Positions 53,579 to 63,635 of a stretch of 64,000 nucleotides of DNA are shown here, in pieces. This DNA comes from Diploptera punctata (lineage: Eukaryota; Arthropoda; Insecta; Blattodea; Blaberidae), in the NCBI GenBank assembly GCA_030220185.1, contig JASPKZ010005705.1:2219501-2283500 (forward strand). The letters run 5' to 3'. Position 1 is the first letter of the stretch. Each line of letters starts with the position of its first letter. A program made the translations under genes and the position numbers. Below the pieces are notes generated by a model. It worked only from the letters and a program-made list of their open reading frames with translations, was not told the DNA's origin and did not search any database.

Positions 53579-54480
53579 ATGGGTTCTACTGGGGTAAAAT
53601 TTTCCGGAGGTCAAATAGTCCCCCATTCGGTTCTCCGGGCGGGGGGGACTACTTCAGGGAACCCATGCCAAAGGCTCAAACACAGGGACATGTTCCTAGG
53701 AACATGGAATGTTAGGACTTTATACAATAGCGGGGCACTAGAGATATTAACGCGGGAATTGGATAAATCGCCCTTGGATATAGTCGCTTTACAGGAAGTT
53801 AGGTGGCCAGGAGAAGGTAGTCAGGAATCAGGAAGCTTTGCATTATACTATGGGGGTGCAGAAAGACCTGCATTTGGAACGGGTTTTTTAGTCAGAAGGA
53901 GGATCCTATCCGCTATCCGAGATATTAAGTTTGTTAGTGATAGGATATCATACATAATTCTAAAGGGTAAACGACATGATTTTATAATTGTAAATGTACA
54001 TGCCCCCACAGAAGATAAAGATGACAACATCAAGGATGAGTTCTATGAAGAATTAGATGCTTATTTGATAGCCTTTCACGGTATCATATGAAAATTGTCT
54101 TAGGAGATTTTAATGCAAAAGTGGGGCAGGAAGATATATTCAAACCAACAATAGGCAAATTCAGTCTTCACGAAGATAGTAACGACAACGGGGTTAGATT
54201 AGTCACATTTGCCACATCAAAGAATCTCATTGTTAAGAGCACAACATTTCAGCATAAGGATATTCATAAATACACCTGGACGTCCCCAGATGGAGAAACT
54301 CGGAACCAGATAGATCATGTATTAGTGGATAAACGCTGGCACAGTAGCATCATTGATGTTAGATCAGTTAGAGGGACAGACTGCAATTCAGATCATCATC
54401 TGGTCAGGGTGAAAATCAGACAACGGCTATCGCTTATGAGAGGAACAAACCCTAAAGATGATTCTGTAAAATATGAATTA
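53579..54480 (+). pseudogene. RTE-A APE endonuclease domain, frameshifted
   Basis: Motifs in order are 'GTWNVRTLY' (catalytic Asn, about 53697), 'LQEVRWPGEGS' (catalytic Glu, about 53790), 'GTGFLVRR', 'NVHAPTED', then after a frameshift near 54085 'LGDFNAKVGQED' (Asp/Asn), 'RNQIDHVLVDKRW' and 'TDCNSDHHLV' (Asp-His pair). All APE catalytic blocks survive, split over two frames. The family enzyme nicks target DNA to prime reverse transcription. The frame probably starts upstream, near 53290-53580, because a GC-rich leader with short open frames precedes it. Confidence 0.93.
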
Positions 54481-54485
54481 AAAAC

Positions 54486-56615
54486 TTGAAAAATGATGAA
54501 ATGCGGCAAGAATACCAAATCAAAATGCTAATAGATTTGAAGTACTGGAATCTTCAGATGACAAATGTGGCAAACGAAGAAGAAACTGATATAAATAAAG
54601 AATGGGAGGCTATAAGAGATACTATTAAATTGTCAGCATCAGAAAGCATTGGTTGTTTAAAAAAGAGGCAAAACAAGAAATGGTTTGATGAGGAATGTGC
54701 CGACATTGTAAAGAAAAGAAAGCTAGCAAAAATGAAATGGTTACACGAGCCAAATGAGGTAAATTTAGAGCAATTGGGTAGTGTTAGACGGGAAACCACC
54801 AAGTTACTAAAGAGTAAAAAGAGGGAATATTTGAGAGAGAAGATTAATGATCTTGAAATGAATGCAAAAAATAGGAACATTAGAGAATTATATCAGGGAA
54901 TTAGTATAGAGAAGAAAGGGTTTCAGGCTAGAACAAACATAATTCGGAATGAAAATGGGGATATGATTGCAGATTCCAAGAGTATATTAAATAGATGGAA
55001 AAGTTATTTAATCAGCTATTAAATGTGCATACAGAACAGGACATTGAGGAGGATAAGTTACAGACAGCAGAAATGCTAATCGCAGAGCCAAGTGCATTAG
55101 AGGTTGAAATGGCAATTGAAAAATTGAAGATGTATACAAGCATCAGGTTCAGATGAGATCCCAGCAGAACTGATAAAATCAGGGGAGAAAAATTGATGGA
55201 CAAGATACGCTGGTTGCTTAGTATGATTTGGCAAAAAGAAGCTCTTCCAGATGAATGGAAGGAATCAATTATCGTACCAATTTATAAGAAAGGAGATAAA
55301 ACTGATTGCAACAACTATAGGGGCATCTCATTACTTTCAACTTCGTACAAAATTCTAACAAATATACTAGTAAGCAGACTTGCTCCCTATATTGATGACA
55401 TTCTAGGAGATCATCAATGTGCATTTAGAAGAAACAGGTCTACAAACAGATCAGATTTTTAGTATAAGACAGATTTTAGAAAAGAAATGGGAATATAATG
55501 GTACCGTACATCAACTATATGTAGACTTCAAAAAAGCATATGATTCAATTAAGAGGGAGAAGTTATATAGTATCCTGTTGGAGTTCGGAATTCCCAAAAA
55601 GTTAGTTAGACTTATACGAATGTGTCTAAATGGCTCAACGAGTAGGGTGCGTGTAGGCAAACAGTTTTCAGACACTTTTGAAATCCAGAATGGGTTGAAA
55701 CAAGGAGATGCACTATCTCCTCTACTATTTAATTTTGTACTAGAGCATGCCATTAAATCTTTAGAGAATGAGGAAGGCTTACAACTGAATGGTATTAATA
55801 AGCTGTTAGTTTATGCTGATGATGTAGTACTATTGGCCGATAGCGAGGAGGGTACTAAAGGCCAACACGCACCACACTATTGAGTAACACTAAGGAATTA
55901 GGACTGGAAGTAAATATCAGTAAAACAAATATATGGTCACACGTAGAAAATACATTATATAATGGAAATGGACAGCTAATGACAAATGAGGGAAATTTTG
56001 AGGAATTGGCTGAATTCAAATACCTAGGAACAATAATCACAAATAGGAATGAGATGCACAAAGAAATTAAACATAGGCTCAATTTGGAAATGCATGCTAT
56101 TACGCATTGCAGAGACTTTTGATGTCCCAACTCCTTCAAAAACGTTAAACTGAAAATATATAAAACTATTATTCTACCAGTTATATTATATGGATGCGAA
56201 ACATGGACTCTTACTTTAAGGGAGGAAAGGAGATTACGAGTATTTGAGAATAAAGTTCTTAGGAAAATTTTGGACCAAAGAGAGATGAACAGACAGGTGA
56301 ATGGAGAAGACTACATAACAATGAACTACATGGTCTTTATAGGAAGCCAGATATAATAAGAACAGTTAAGTCCGTAGACTGCGATGGGCAGAACATGTTG
56401 CGCGTATGGGGAATGAAAGACGTGCATGGAAACTTCTTGTAGGAAAGCCAGAAGGAAAACGCCCAGTTGGTAGGCCAAGAATGAGGTGGGAGAACAACAT
56501 TAACTATGATTTGAGGGAAGTAGATTATACAGGGAATGATTGGAAAGCATTAGCTCAGGATAGGGATGTATGGAGAGCTTATGTCCGCGCGGCCATGAAC
56601 CTACGGGTTCGATAG
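54486..56615 (+). pseudogene. RTE-A reverse transcriptase and C-terminal arm, frameshifted
   Basis: A linker ('WFDEECADIVKKRKLAKMKW') leads into RT motifs: 'IVPIYKKGDKTDCNNYRGIS' (about 55270), then 'HQCAFRRNRSTN' and 'YVDFKKAYDSIKREK' (first catalytic Asp, about 55525). 'NGLKQGDALSPLLFNFVLE' and 'LLVYADDVVLLAD' (catalytic YADD, 55812-55823) follow. After another shift come 'AEFKYLGTIITNRNEMHKEI' and the arm 'KLLVGKPEGKRPVGRPRMRW', ending at 56615. Breaks occur near 54485, 55000, 55135, 55450, 55855, 56120 and 56270. At least seven lesions make the copy inactive. Confidence 0.93.
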
Positions 56616-56657
56616 TGCCAGTGAGTAAGTAAGTAAGTAAGTAACCTTAAAAGAACC

Positions 56658-56750
56658 ATATATTCTAGGGGATCCAGATAACTTTACTCCCGCTAATCCC
56701 CTAGTAACCCCTATTCATATCCAACCAGAATTATACTTTCTATTTGCCTA
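56658..56750 (+). pseudogene. NUMT: mitochondrial cytochrome b, part 2
   Basis: It continues the cytochrome b frame directly from part 1: '[20 protein letters not shown]', then 'IQPE' and 'YFLFAY'. A Leu codon (tta) stands where mitochondrial Trp (tga) is expected after IQPE. It ends at a tatg shared with LINE-D, so the exact border is ambiguous by up to four bases. Confidence 0.95.
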
Positions 56751-56975
56751 TGGCCATGTCAAAAGAATGCCAGAGCAAAGATTGCCTACAATTATTATGG
56801 AATGGACCCCAATAGAAAGGAGGAAGAGAGAAAGACCGAAGAAAACTTGGATAGAAGGGGTACAAGCAACTATGAATATCAGAGGATTGGAGGAAGATCA
56901 ATGGATGGACAGAGAGGAATGGCGTTTGGTTTCCGGAAAACGGCGGCAGATGTCATGATACCGGATGATGATAAG

Positions 56976-57299
56976 AAATTTTCGACATACAGTGCCGGTA
57001 TATGACGAAATAAACTAACTATATATGAATTATGACAAACTTATATATGTATACCAAGTGTAAAACTTTTATAGCAATTCTTCATTTGGGTAGTTTCTAC
57101 TATCTATAATGGTGTAGCCCATTGTTGAGCCAGCCTCTCCTTTATTAGGAGTTACCAGACCAAGTTAATTTAGTTAAGCTTATTTGTCCATAAATGTTAT
57201 GAGTGGCATGAGGTCAACACACCGACTCAATGAGACATCTAGCAGCCAAGGTATTACTAGGACTGTTTAAGATAGGTAAATTTTGCTTAGAGGCCTTTT
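56976..57299. other. Spacer
   Basis: The first bases may be the decayed LINE-D 3' UTR. Otherwise nothing recognised. Confidence 0.4.
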
Positions 57300-57468
57300 T
57301 TATTCAGCCTTAAGGATCTTTTACGAGCCACGGCTGAAAGTCCCTCCCGGAGAACTTGCCCTTGGATTTTTCCAACCTAAAAAAATCTATTCACCACGGC
57401 CGGGCTTGAACCCGCGACCCTCGGAACCAGAAGCAAGGAGCATAACCACTAGTCCACCGCGGCCGACT
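57300..57468 (-). mobile_element. tRNA-derived SINE-like element
   Basis: The minus strand starts 'gtcggccgcggtggactagt', contains 'gttatgctccttgcttctgg' and the B box 'cgcgggttcaagcccggcc', then a body. The head resembles a tRNA. No second copy was seen in the window. Confidence 0.7.
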
Positions 57469-57789
57469 CTTCTTTACCACCGTAATAATCTAAAATAATG
57501 TTACATTATTATAATCATTATATTGTTCTAGTTATATTAATTCTCCCTTTTCCGTAGTTTAACTTCACCTTTGTTTGTAACTTTATGTGATCCACGATAC
57601 CGGGCCTAACAGGCACGCGTCATTTCGGGAGACAATTTTTAACTCTGAACGACGTGCATACTTATTTAATCGCCCAAGGATATCAGTGGAGATCAGCTCA
57701 ATCCCGGAACCACCTCCGAGACAACACGAACATTTACAACTATGTACACCATACACTCATACATTCATAATACAGAAGGGAATGTTTAT
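57469..57789. other. Spacer
   Basis: An 83-codon frame (57587-57838) has no recognised motif. Confidence 0.4.
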
Positions 57790-57955
57790 ATGGATGATTA
57801 TAATTGTCAGATGGTGCTCGGGACCATTCGGGCATTAAAGTTTGCTGTAATTTGTTATAGGCGATAAAAAACCCAAAAAAAAAATCACCTACGAAACTTG
57901 TTTCGGCAGGGATCGAACCCGAACAGAGACAATGAAGTTACCACTAGATCACAAC
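57790..57955 (-). mobile_element. SINE-1/2-related fragment, diverged
   Basis: The minus strand has the head 'actgttgtgatctagtggta' and the B box 'cgggttcgatccctgccg', then a body with 'cgcctataacaaattacagc' and 'aatggtcccgagcacc', parallel to the SINE-1/2 body. It lacks the 3' tail. Confidence 0.6.
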
Positions 57956-58250
57956 AGTATACTCAATTGTACAAATGCGAAACGTGGCCTCTTACGTTTT
58001 AAGAGTGAAAGAAAGATTACGAATATTTAAGAATAAAGTGCTTAGAGAGATTTTTGGACAGAAGAGAGACTAACAGACAATTGAATGGAGGAACTACATA
58101 GCAGTGCCCTCTATTATTTTTATGAAAACCAGATGTAATAAGATCAATTAGTTTCGCAGACTGAAATGGTAAATACGTGTGGTACGGATGGGAAATATAA
58201 TAAGGGTACTTAGAAACCTACATGAGGTTATAACCAACCAGATGGAAAAC
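57956..58250 (+). mobile_element. RTE-A LINE fragment, strongly decayed
   Basis: It starts near 'caaatgcgaaacgtggcctc' (the YGCETW region) and continues past 'gattacgaatatttaagaat' to a decayed arm. Confidence 0.7.
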
Positions 58251-58529
58251 ACCCAGTACCACTATACAAACACATTAACACACGTTCATCCTATCTCCTC
58301 TCTGTACATACAACAAGAATACATCATCTACGTAAAGTAGTCTGTGAAGTATAAATTCATCTTACACTCCTCTCTGTACACAATACAACAATACATCATC
58401 TACGTAAACTGGTCGGCCGAAGTGGTGCGTAAATTGAAAATAGACACATTAACGCCATCTATCCGCCTAAAACGCGCAAAGTGTAATGGCATTAGAACAC
58501 ACACACACATATACATATATATAGATATA
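58251..58529. other. Spacer with direct repeat
   Basis: 'ctcctctctgtacata' with 'caacaatacatcatctacgt' occurs twice about 70 bp apart (58297 and 58367), a short tandem duplication. Confidence 0.5.
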
Positions 58530-58808
58530 GTCCAGCGCTATGGTCTCGAGGTAGCGTGCTGCCTTGTCACGAGGTGAACCCGGGTTCGATTCCCGATTGG
58601 GACAAACTTCCTGGGTGAAGTTTATCGGGGTTTTTCCTCACCTATAAGACAAATGTCAGGAAGCTTTGAGGCCCAAACGGTCTCTGGCCATCTTCATCAT
58701 CCCACGGTGCGGGAAGCTATCACACCTATAATTCCCTAGTAAGGCTGCAAAGTATAGCATGAAGATGCTATGATTGCAATAAAATACCTGCCCTAGGGCA
58801 GAACACTG

Positions 58809-58811
<3 letters not shown>
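58530..58811 (+). mobile_element. SINE-1 copy, near full length
   Basis: It has the head 'gtccagcgctatggtctcga', the B box 'gggttcgattcccg', the body and the tail 'ctgccctagggcagaacact'. It is followed by (TA)n to 58845. Confidence 0.9.
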
Positions 58812-58847
<36 letters not shown>

Positions 58848-58919
58848 GATGTTATAATTTTATACTATATTTTTTGAGATTTGGCAATGAAGGCAAATAT
58901 GATCCATGAAAAGAAAAAT

Positions 58920-58965
58920 AAATGTCTGAGTCGGGATTTGAACCCGAGTCTCTAAACTCTGTACG
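58920..58965 (-). repeat. tRNA-like T-arm remnant
   Basis: The minus strand shows 'gagactcgggttcaaatccc', a B-box-like motif, without the rest of a tRNA fold. It resembles SINE-6. Confidence 0.5.
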
Positions 58966-58977
58966 TTTATATGTATA

Positions 58978-59659
58978 CAGGGTGAGTCAGGAGGAAAGGA
59001 GCATGCTTTGATGGGTGATAGTGAACAAAAAACTTCTAATATACATATGGCCTTTTCTTAACCGTTTCAGAGTAATTTAATGAAAACAACGAGGAACCGG
59101 CAAAGTGCAGGTGACAGTAAATCAAGATACTGTTATCTTAAGTTTTAATTGTGTATGTTTTCTCACAAAAGATGTTCAAACACTCCACCACCAACTTCAA
59201 TGCATTTTGTTGCTCTTGTAGACAGCTGTTGTGTTGCTGATCTGAGCTCATTCGTACATTTTTTTTTCTTGGGCACAGACATGTAAAATACGAGTGAGAA
59301 GTTCCTCTCTAGACTACGCTCTTAAGCCAACCCCACAAACAGTAATCTAATGGGGTTACATCGGGTGATCTCGGTGGACAAGCAATGATTCCATTGTATC
59401 TCAGCTGTCAACAAGAGCATCAAAATGCATTGAAGTCGGCAGTGGATATATTTTGTGATTAAACGTACACAATCAAACAAAACTTAAGATAACAGTATCT
59501 TGATTTAATGTCACCTGCACTTTTCCGGTTTCTCGTTGTTTTCATTAAATTACTCTGAAACGGTTAAGAAAACGCCATATGTATATTAGAAGATTTTTCT
59601 TCAGAATCTCCAGTACTATCACCTCTCAAAGCATGTACCTTTCATCCTGATTCATCCTG
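58978..59659 (-). mobile_element. Mariner-like foldback element with ~250-bp inverted repeats
   Basis: The left end 'cagggtgagtcaggaggaaa' and the right end (reverse complement 'caggatgaatcaggatgaaa') start arms that stay alignable for about 250 bp, to 'gctcttgtagacagctg'. TA precedes the left end; the right flank is a (TG)n array. The centre (minus) holds 'PRSPDVTPLDYCLWGWLKSV', a transposase C-terminal motif followed by a stop. Confidence 0.85.
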
Positions 59660-59697
59660 TGTGTGTGTGTGTGCGCGTGCGTGTGTATATATATATA
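59660..59697. repeat. (TG)n then (TA)n
   Basis: Directly visible. Confidence 0.95.
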
Positions 59698-60000
59698 GTC
59701 CACCGCTGTAGTCACGAGGTAGCGTGCTGCCTTGTCACGCAGCGGGCCCGGGTTCGATCCCCGGTCGGGGCAGTTTTTTCTGGGTGAGGTTTTATCTGAG
59801 TTTTTCCTCACCTGTAAGACAAATGTCAGGAAAACTTTAAGGCCCCAACAGTCCCCGAAATCATATGATCATCATCCTTCACCGGTGTGAAAAGCAACGG
59901 GAAGCTACCACACCTACAATTCCCTAGTAAAGCTGCAAGCATAGCATGAAAATGCTATGATTGCAGTGAAGGACCTGCCTTCGGGCAGAATTACGATGGA
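59698..60000 (+). mobile_element. SINE-1 copy, full length
   Basis: It is one of the best-preserved copies, with 'gggcccgggttcgatccccg' (B box), the shared body, the catagcat/atgctatg hairpin and the terminal hairpin 'ctgccttcgggcag'. (TA)n and (GA)n follow to 60060. Confidence 0.95.
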
Positions 60001-60002
60001 TG

Positions 60003-60062
<60 letters not shown>
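60001..60062. repeat. (TA)n and (GA)n microsatellites
   Basis: Directly visible after the SINE tail. Confidence 0.95.
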
Positions 60063-60063
<1 letters not shown>

Positions 60064-60189
60064 CCCTAAATCAGGAGTTGCTGAACACTTGACACTTTAA
60101 AGTCACGCTTATATAATTACACTGGTCAACGTGATTTTTGTCTCATGAGTACCAATGAGATGAGATTTTTAATAAATATAGCAGGATAT

Positions 60190-60468
60190 ACATTGCTGGT
60201 TAAAAAATGAAATGAAAATATAAGAAAGGAACTAAATATTTTCAAACTTACAGATCGAATAATTAAATATAGGAATTCCTAGAAAGAACATGTTTATAGT
60301 ATGCCAGAAGAAAGATTTCCAAAATTATTGCTTAATTATAAACCACACGGAAGGAGAAATGTTGGATGCCCACACAGAAGATGGTCTGAACAATTTTAAC
60401 AATTCTAGCTTTCATGAAACCGGAACGAGCCAACGGCCTTAATCCCTGGATGATGAAGAAGAAGATAT
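60190..60468 (+). mobile_element. LINE-C-like 3' end fragment
   Basis: The plus strand encodes scraps such as 'ELNIFKLTDRIIKY' (also seen at 32987-33520) and ends 'cggaacgagccaacggcctt' followed by (GAAGAA)n. Confidence 0.75.
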
Positions 60469-60479
60469 ATATACCGTGT

Positions 60480-60645
60480 GTCCCCGAAATCATATGGCCA
60501 TCATCATCATCATCATCCTTCACCGGTGTGGAAAGCAACGAGAAGCTACCACACCTACAATTCCCTGGTAAAGCTGCAAAGCATAGCATGAAATTGCTAT
60601 GATTGCAGTGAAGGGCCTGCCTTGGGGCAGAATTACTATGGATGG
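60480..60645 (+). mobile_element. SINE-1, 5'-truncated, 11-bp duplication
   Basis: It starts inside the body ('tccccgaaatcatatggcca') and ends at the terminal hairpin and (GGAT)n. Flanks atataccgtgt (60469-60479 and 60646-60656) match exactly. Being 5'-truncated with a target duplication shows LINE-type integration. Confidence 0.92.
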
Positions 60646-60688
60646 ATATACCGTGTAATCATTTATGTTTAATTGTAATTTAGATATA

Positions 60689-60917
60689 CATCCATAGTAA
60701 TTCTGCCCGAGGGCAGGTCCTTCACTGCAATCATAGCATTTTTATGCTATGCTTGCAGCTTTACCAGGGAATTATAGGTGTGGTAGCTTCCCGTTGCTTT
60801 CCACACCGGTGAAGGATGATGATGATGATAAGGATGATGATGATGTCCATATGATTTCGGGGACTGTTTGGGCCTTAAAGTTTTCCTGACATTTGTCTTA
60901 CAGGTGAGGAAAAAAAA
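60689..60917 (-). mobile_element. SINE-1, 5'-truncated, 8-bp duplication
   Basis: The minus strand goes from 'cacctgtaagacaaatgtca' to the terminal hairpin. Candidate duplication tagatata (60681-60688 and 60918-60925). Confidence 0.88.
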
Positions 60918-60925
60918 TAGATATA

Positions 60926-61892
60926 AGACTATTTTTATATATGCATTTTTTTTAACCTGGTTGAGTGGTAGACAATATCTTAAGACTTTAGCTGGTATAT
61001 ATATATAATCACGTATAAATTCTGTACATTATAAAAAACGTAAAATGTGGTTGACAAAATACTATTTTAAGTTCTGCATTTAACAGAATCCGGTAACAAC
61101 ACATTGCATGTATGAATAGCAAGCACTTGTAAAACAATGACACATTATCAGAGAGGACTTTGGAATGTAACAGAACTCGTGGCCATTATGTGAACATTGT
61201 GCATGACTCTGAATATATACATTCAGGAAACACAGTTAACATATTCGATATTTTCTATTTTACATTTAAGGATGCAGGGAAAGAACCAAATAAATTACTT
61301 TCTGTCGTAATGGAGTTTGAGATGACATTATATTCTTCACACAAAGCACTATCATTCAGAAATGTGAAACAGTAAAACATACAGATAAGTAATTAGTTTA
61401 TTTGCCTCTAAAGTTTTACACACAGATAAGAAAATATGGACGTTGTTACAACAAAAGTATCATACGTTTTCTAGGTTTCAACGGAAAAAAAAAAACTCTC
61501 AAGTAAAAACAATTCCTGATACTAAAAAAATAATAATAATAAAAAGCTAACTAATGCTTAGGGAATTCCGAAGGAATGATGATTTGAGATTGTTCTCATG
61601 TAAGATCTCTTAAATATGTTTACATATCTCGACCAATCGTATCTAATCTAGTAGACACCGAAAATGACAAATCTAATTACACTGAGCAACAAAAAAGAAT
61701 CTTTGTTGTCTCAGAAAAAAAAAATGTGATTCTGATAGTATTTTTTCTCCTGAATTCAAATATGATATAGGTTTTTCTCCATCACGCAAGGTTTTCGAAA
61801 GACAGGAATTTATAATTTCAAACACTTTAATATTTTCTACATTCGTAACTATACAATATTCGAACATTCGGACTCACCTATAAAATAAGAAA
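60926..61892. other. Interior of the CMC-like element, no clear gene
   Basis: Frames at 61160-61375 (+, 71 codons) and 61673-61867 (-, 64 codons) have no motif I recognise. They may be decayed transposase or 3' UTR. Confidence 0.4.
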
Positions 61893-62093
61893 TTACGATT
61901 TTCTGCTATATTTTGCCTGTGGAGCATCCCTCTTGATGGTGCAACAATAATCAGCCAGCATATTAGGAATCCATTTGCTTTGATATCTCTTTTCCATAGC
62001 TGAAATCTCCTGAGTTAGCTCATATGGTTTTATTTTACGTGGACAAATGGACGAAAAAAAACGTTTATTAAAAAAATAATAATTTAAATCCAT
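61893..62093 (-). pseudogene. CMC-like transposase, C-terminal remnant
   Basis: The minus frame reads 'ELTQEISAMEKRYQSKWIPN' then 'MLADYCCTIKRDAPQAKYSR'. The (H)Q.I..ME.RYQ..W...M.ADYCW...RD.P...KR pattern is the conserved end of a widespread arthropod transposase group with CACTGGTCAA-type ends (family knowledge from memory). Everything N-terminal, including the catalytic domain, is missing, and the usual Trp after ADYC is replaced by Cys. Confidence 0.65.
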
Positions 62094-62228
62094 TAGTTGA
62101 AATTGAAATAAAAAAACTGTTGGTGATGGAGAAATTCCGAATACATATTTGAAAACACGATAAAAAACTGCATTATGTACAACTATTGGTACTCATGAGA
62201 CAAAAGTCATGTTGACCAGTGTTATTTA

Positions 62229-62264
<36 letters not shown>
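62229..62264. repeat. (GT)n microsatellite
   Basis: Directly visible, just outside the right end of the CMC-like element. Confidence 0.95.
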
Positions 62265-62267
<3 letters not shown>

Positions 62268-62339
62268 CAACGCTCTAGTGGTCCGCAATTTTTATTCTTT
62301 TCGGAAACAAATTTGGCTAGCTATCTAGCTTCCGCAATG

Positions 62340-63030
62340 TTTTATTTTTCGCAACGAAGCTCAGTATATTCCATTAAATTAAACTAGAAAGTTATTTAAA
62401 AAATCAGCAAAATTCAAATAATAGAAATGGGGGTTAACCTCAAACCCGAAATTGTAAAATCGCTCTATCAGTCGCAATATTTACTTTATCTTCCAGAAAG
62501 ACTTCGAGAAGTGCACAAAAAGTCCATTACACCGGAACCAAGAGATTTTATGGTCCGATTTTGCTGGTTTACGGAATTTATATTTATTTTGTTAAATTGG
62601 AGAAACTCAGTTTCTGATGCCAGCTTATTTAAAATAATTCGGACAACAGGAGAAACAAATCATGCATAACCGTTAGAGAATGATTTTAAACAATATCTGC
62701 TGGTTCATTTTTGATTATTTTATTAAAATATTAAATACATTAAATTAATGTAGAAAACATTGCAAATTTAAGGGTTAATTAAATATTGCGGTGAAACAAA
62801 TTTACTAAAGTAAATTTTTAATTTCGGGTTTCAGTAAACCCCCACTTCTAATGGTCGAATTTCGCTTATTTTTGGAAAGTACCTTCCTCAATTTATTTTA
62901 ATACCATGTACCTACATTTGTTGTGAAAAATCGAAAATTGTTGCCTCTAGAGCTATTTTTTTTTCAGGTGAACGCTTACACCTAATGGTCCGATTTTGCT
63001 GGTTAAAAAACTCGAATGTAAAATTTTAAT
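62340..63030 (+). repeat. R2 interspersed repeat copy
   Basis: It contains repeated 'ggtccgattttgctgg' and 'ggtcgaatttcgct' segments aligning with 41172-41600 and 43320-43640. An 80-codon frame (62427-62669) overlaps it but shows no domain. Confidence 0.65.
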
Positions 63031-63034
63031 CAAT

Positions 63035-63635
63035 TGCTAATTACAAATAGGAATGAGATGCAGAATGAAATTGAACGTAACTTCAATTTTGGAAACATAT
63101 ATTATTATGCAATGCAGGAACTCTTGTAATCCCAATTGCTCTAAAAAAAGTTAAAACAAAAATATATAAAACTGTTATTATTCCAGTTATATGAATGCCA
63201 AACACATTCTTTTACTTTAAGTAAGGATGAAGATTACGAATATTTGGGAATAATGTTATGAGGAAAATTTTTGGACTATACAGAGACGAACAGACAGGGC
63301 AATGAAAAAAAAAGGGGGGGGGGACTTCTTGCAGGAAAATCAGAAGAAAAATGTCCAATAGATAGGCCAAGAATGAGATGGAAGAATAATATTAAGCAAC
63401 TGAATTGGGCATGAACGGGGACTGAAAGAGAGGCATCTTGTAGGAAAATCAGAAGGATAGTGCCCGGTAGGTAGGCCAAGAATGAGATGGGAGAATAATA
63501 TTAACCATGACCTGAGGAAGTTGAATTATACAGGCAATGATTGGAAAACATAGCTCAGGTTAGGAATTGGAGAGCTTATGTTTGCCCATCCATGAATCTC
63601 CGGTTTCAATTGTGCCAGTGAGTAAGTTTGTTTAG
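63035..63635 (+). mobile_element. RTE-A LINE, 3' fragment with internal duplication
   Basis: It starts 'caaataggaatgagatgcag' and ends 'tgtgccagtgagtaag'. The segment 'ggccaagaatgagatgg' plus the following 'agaataatattaa' occurs twice (63366 and 63474), so a ~108-bp piece of the C-terminal arm is duplicated. A G-run (ggggggggg) lies near 63312. Confidence 0.82.

Larger units (their letters stand above)
53376..56641 (+). mobile_element. RTE-A LINE, full-length copy (3.27 kb)
   Basis: It is flanked by a 16-bp duplication, taaccttaaaagaacc (53360-53375 and 56642-56657), which is cytochrome b sequence. The 5' end starts 'cccctccatggtatctttac'. The body encodes an APE-type endonuclease and a reverse transcriptase, with no RNase H. 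The 3' end is 'gatagtgccagtgag' plus (TAAG)n. Length, domain order, single polyprotein and short microsatellite tail fit the RTE clade. It is the reference for all RTE-A fragments here. Confidence 0.95.
52829..56975 (+). mobile_element. LINE-D copy interrupted by a NUMT that holds RTE-A
   Basis: LINE-D sequence covers 52829-53263 ('YLGTKLDHSGDNTVEIKNRI', 'LTYGAEVWQIPTRETKRILS') and resumes at about 56749 ('[20 protein letters not shown]'). Compared with the uninterrupted copy at 5984-6960, the two halves abut exactly (cagtgg then tatgg-catgtcaaa). The intervening 3.5 kb is cytochrome b plus RTE-A. Confidence 0.92.
60120..62221. mobile_element. CACTA/Mirage/Chapaev-like DNA transposon, 2.1 kb
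   Basis: The left end is 'cactggtcaacgtgattttt' and the right reverse complement 'cactggtcaacatgactttt'; the inverted repeats match over about 38 bp with two or three mismatches. A 3-bp duplication TTA flanks it (60117-60119 and 62222-62224). CACTG ends with a 3-bp duplication fit the CMC superfamily. A transposase C-terminal remnant is present. Two SINEs and a LINE scrap have inserted near the left end. Confidence 0.75.

Noticed and set aside
53260..53715. A 151-codon open frame starting in LINE-D and crossing into RTE-A
   Set aside because: It is a chance fusion of LINE-D, cytochrome b NUMT and RTE-A leader sequence in one frame, with no start codon of its own, and the junctions are insertion borders.
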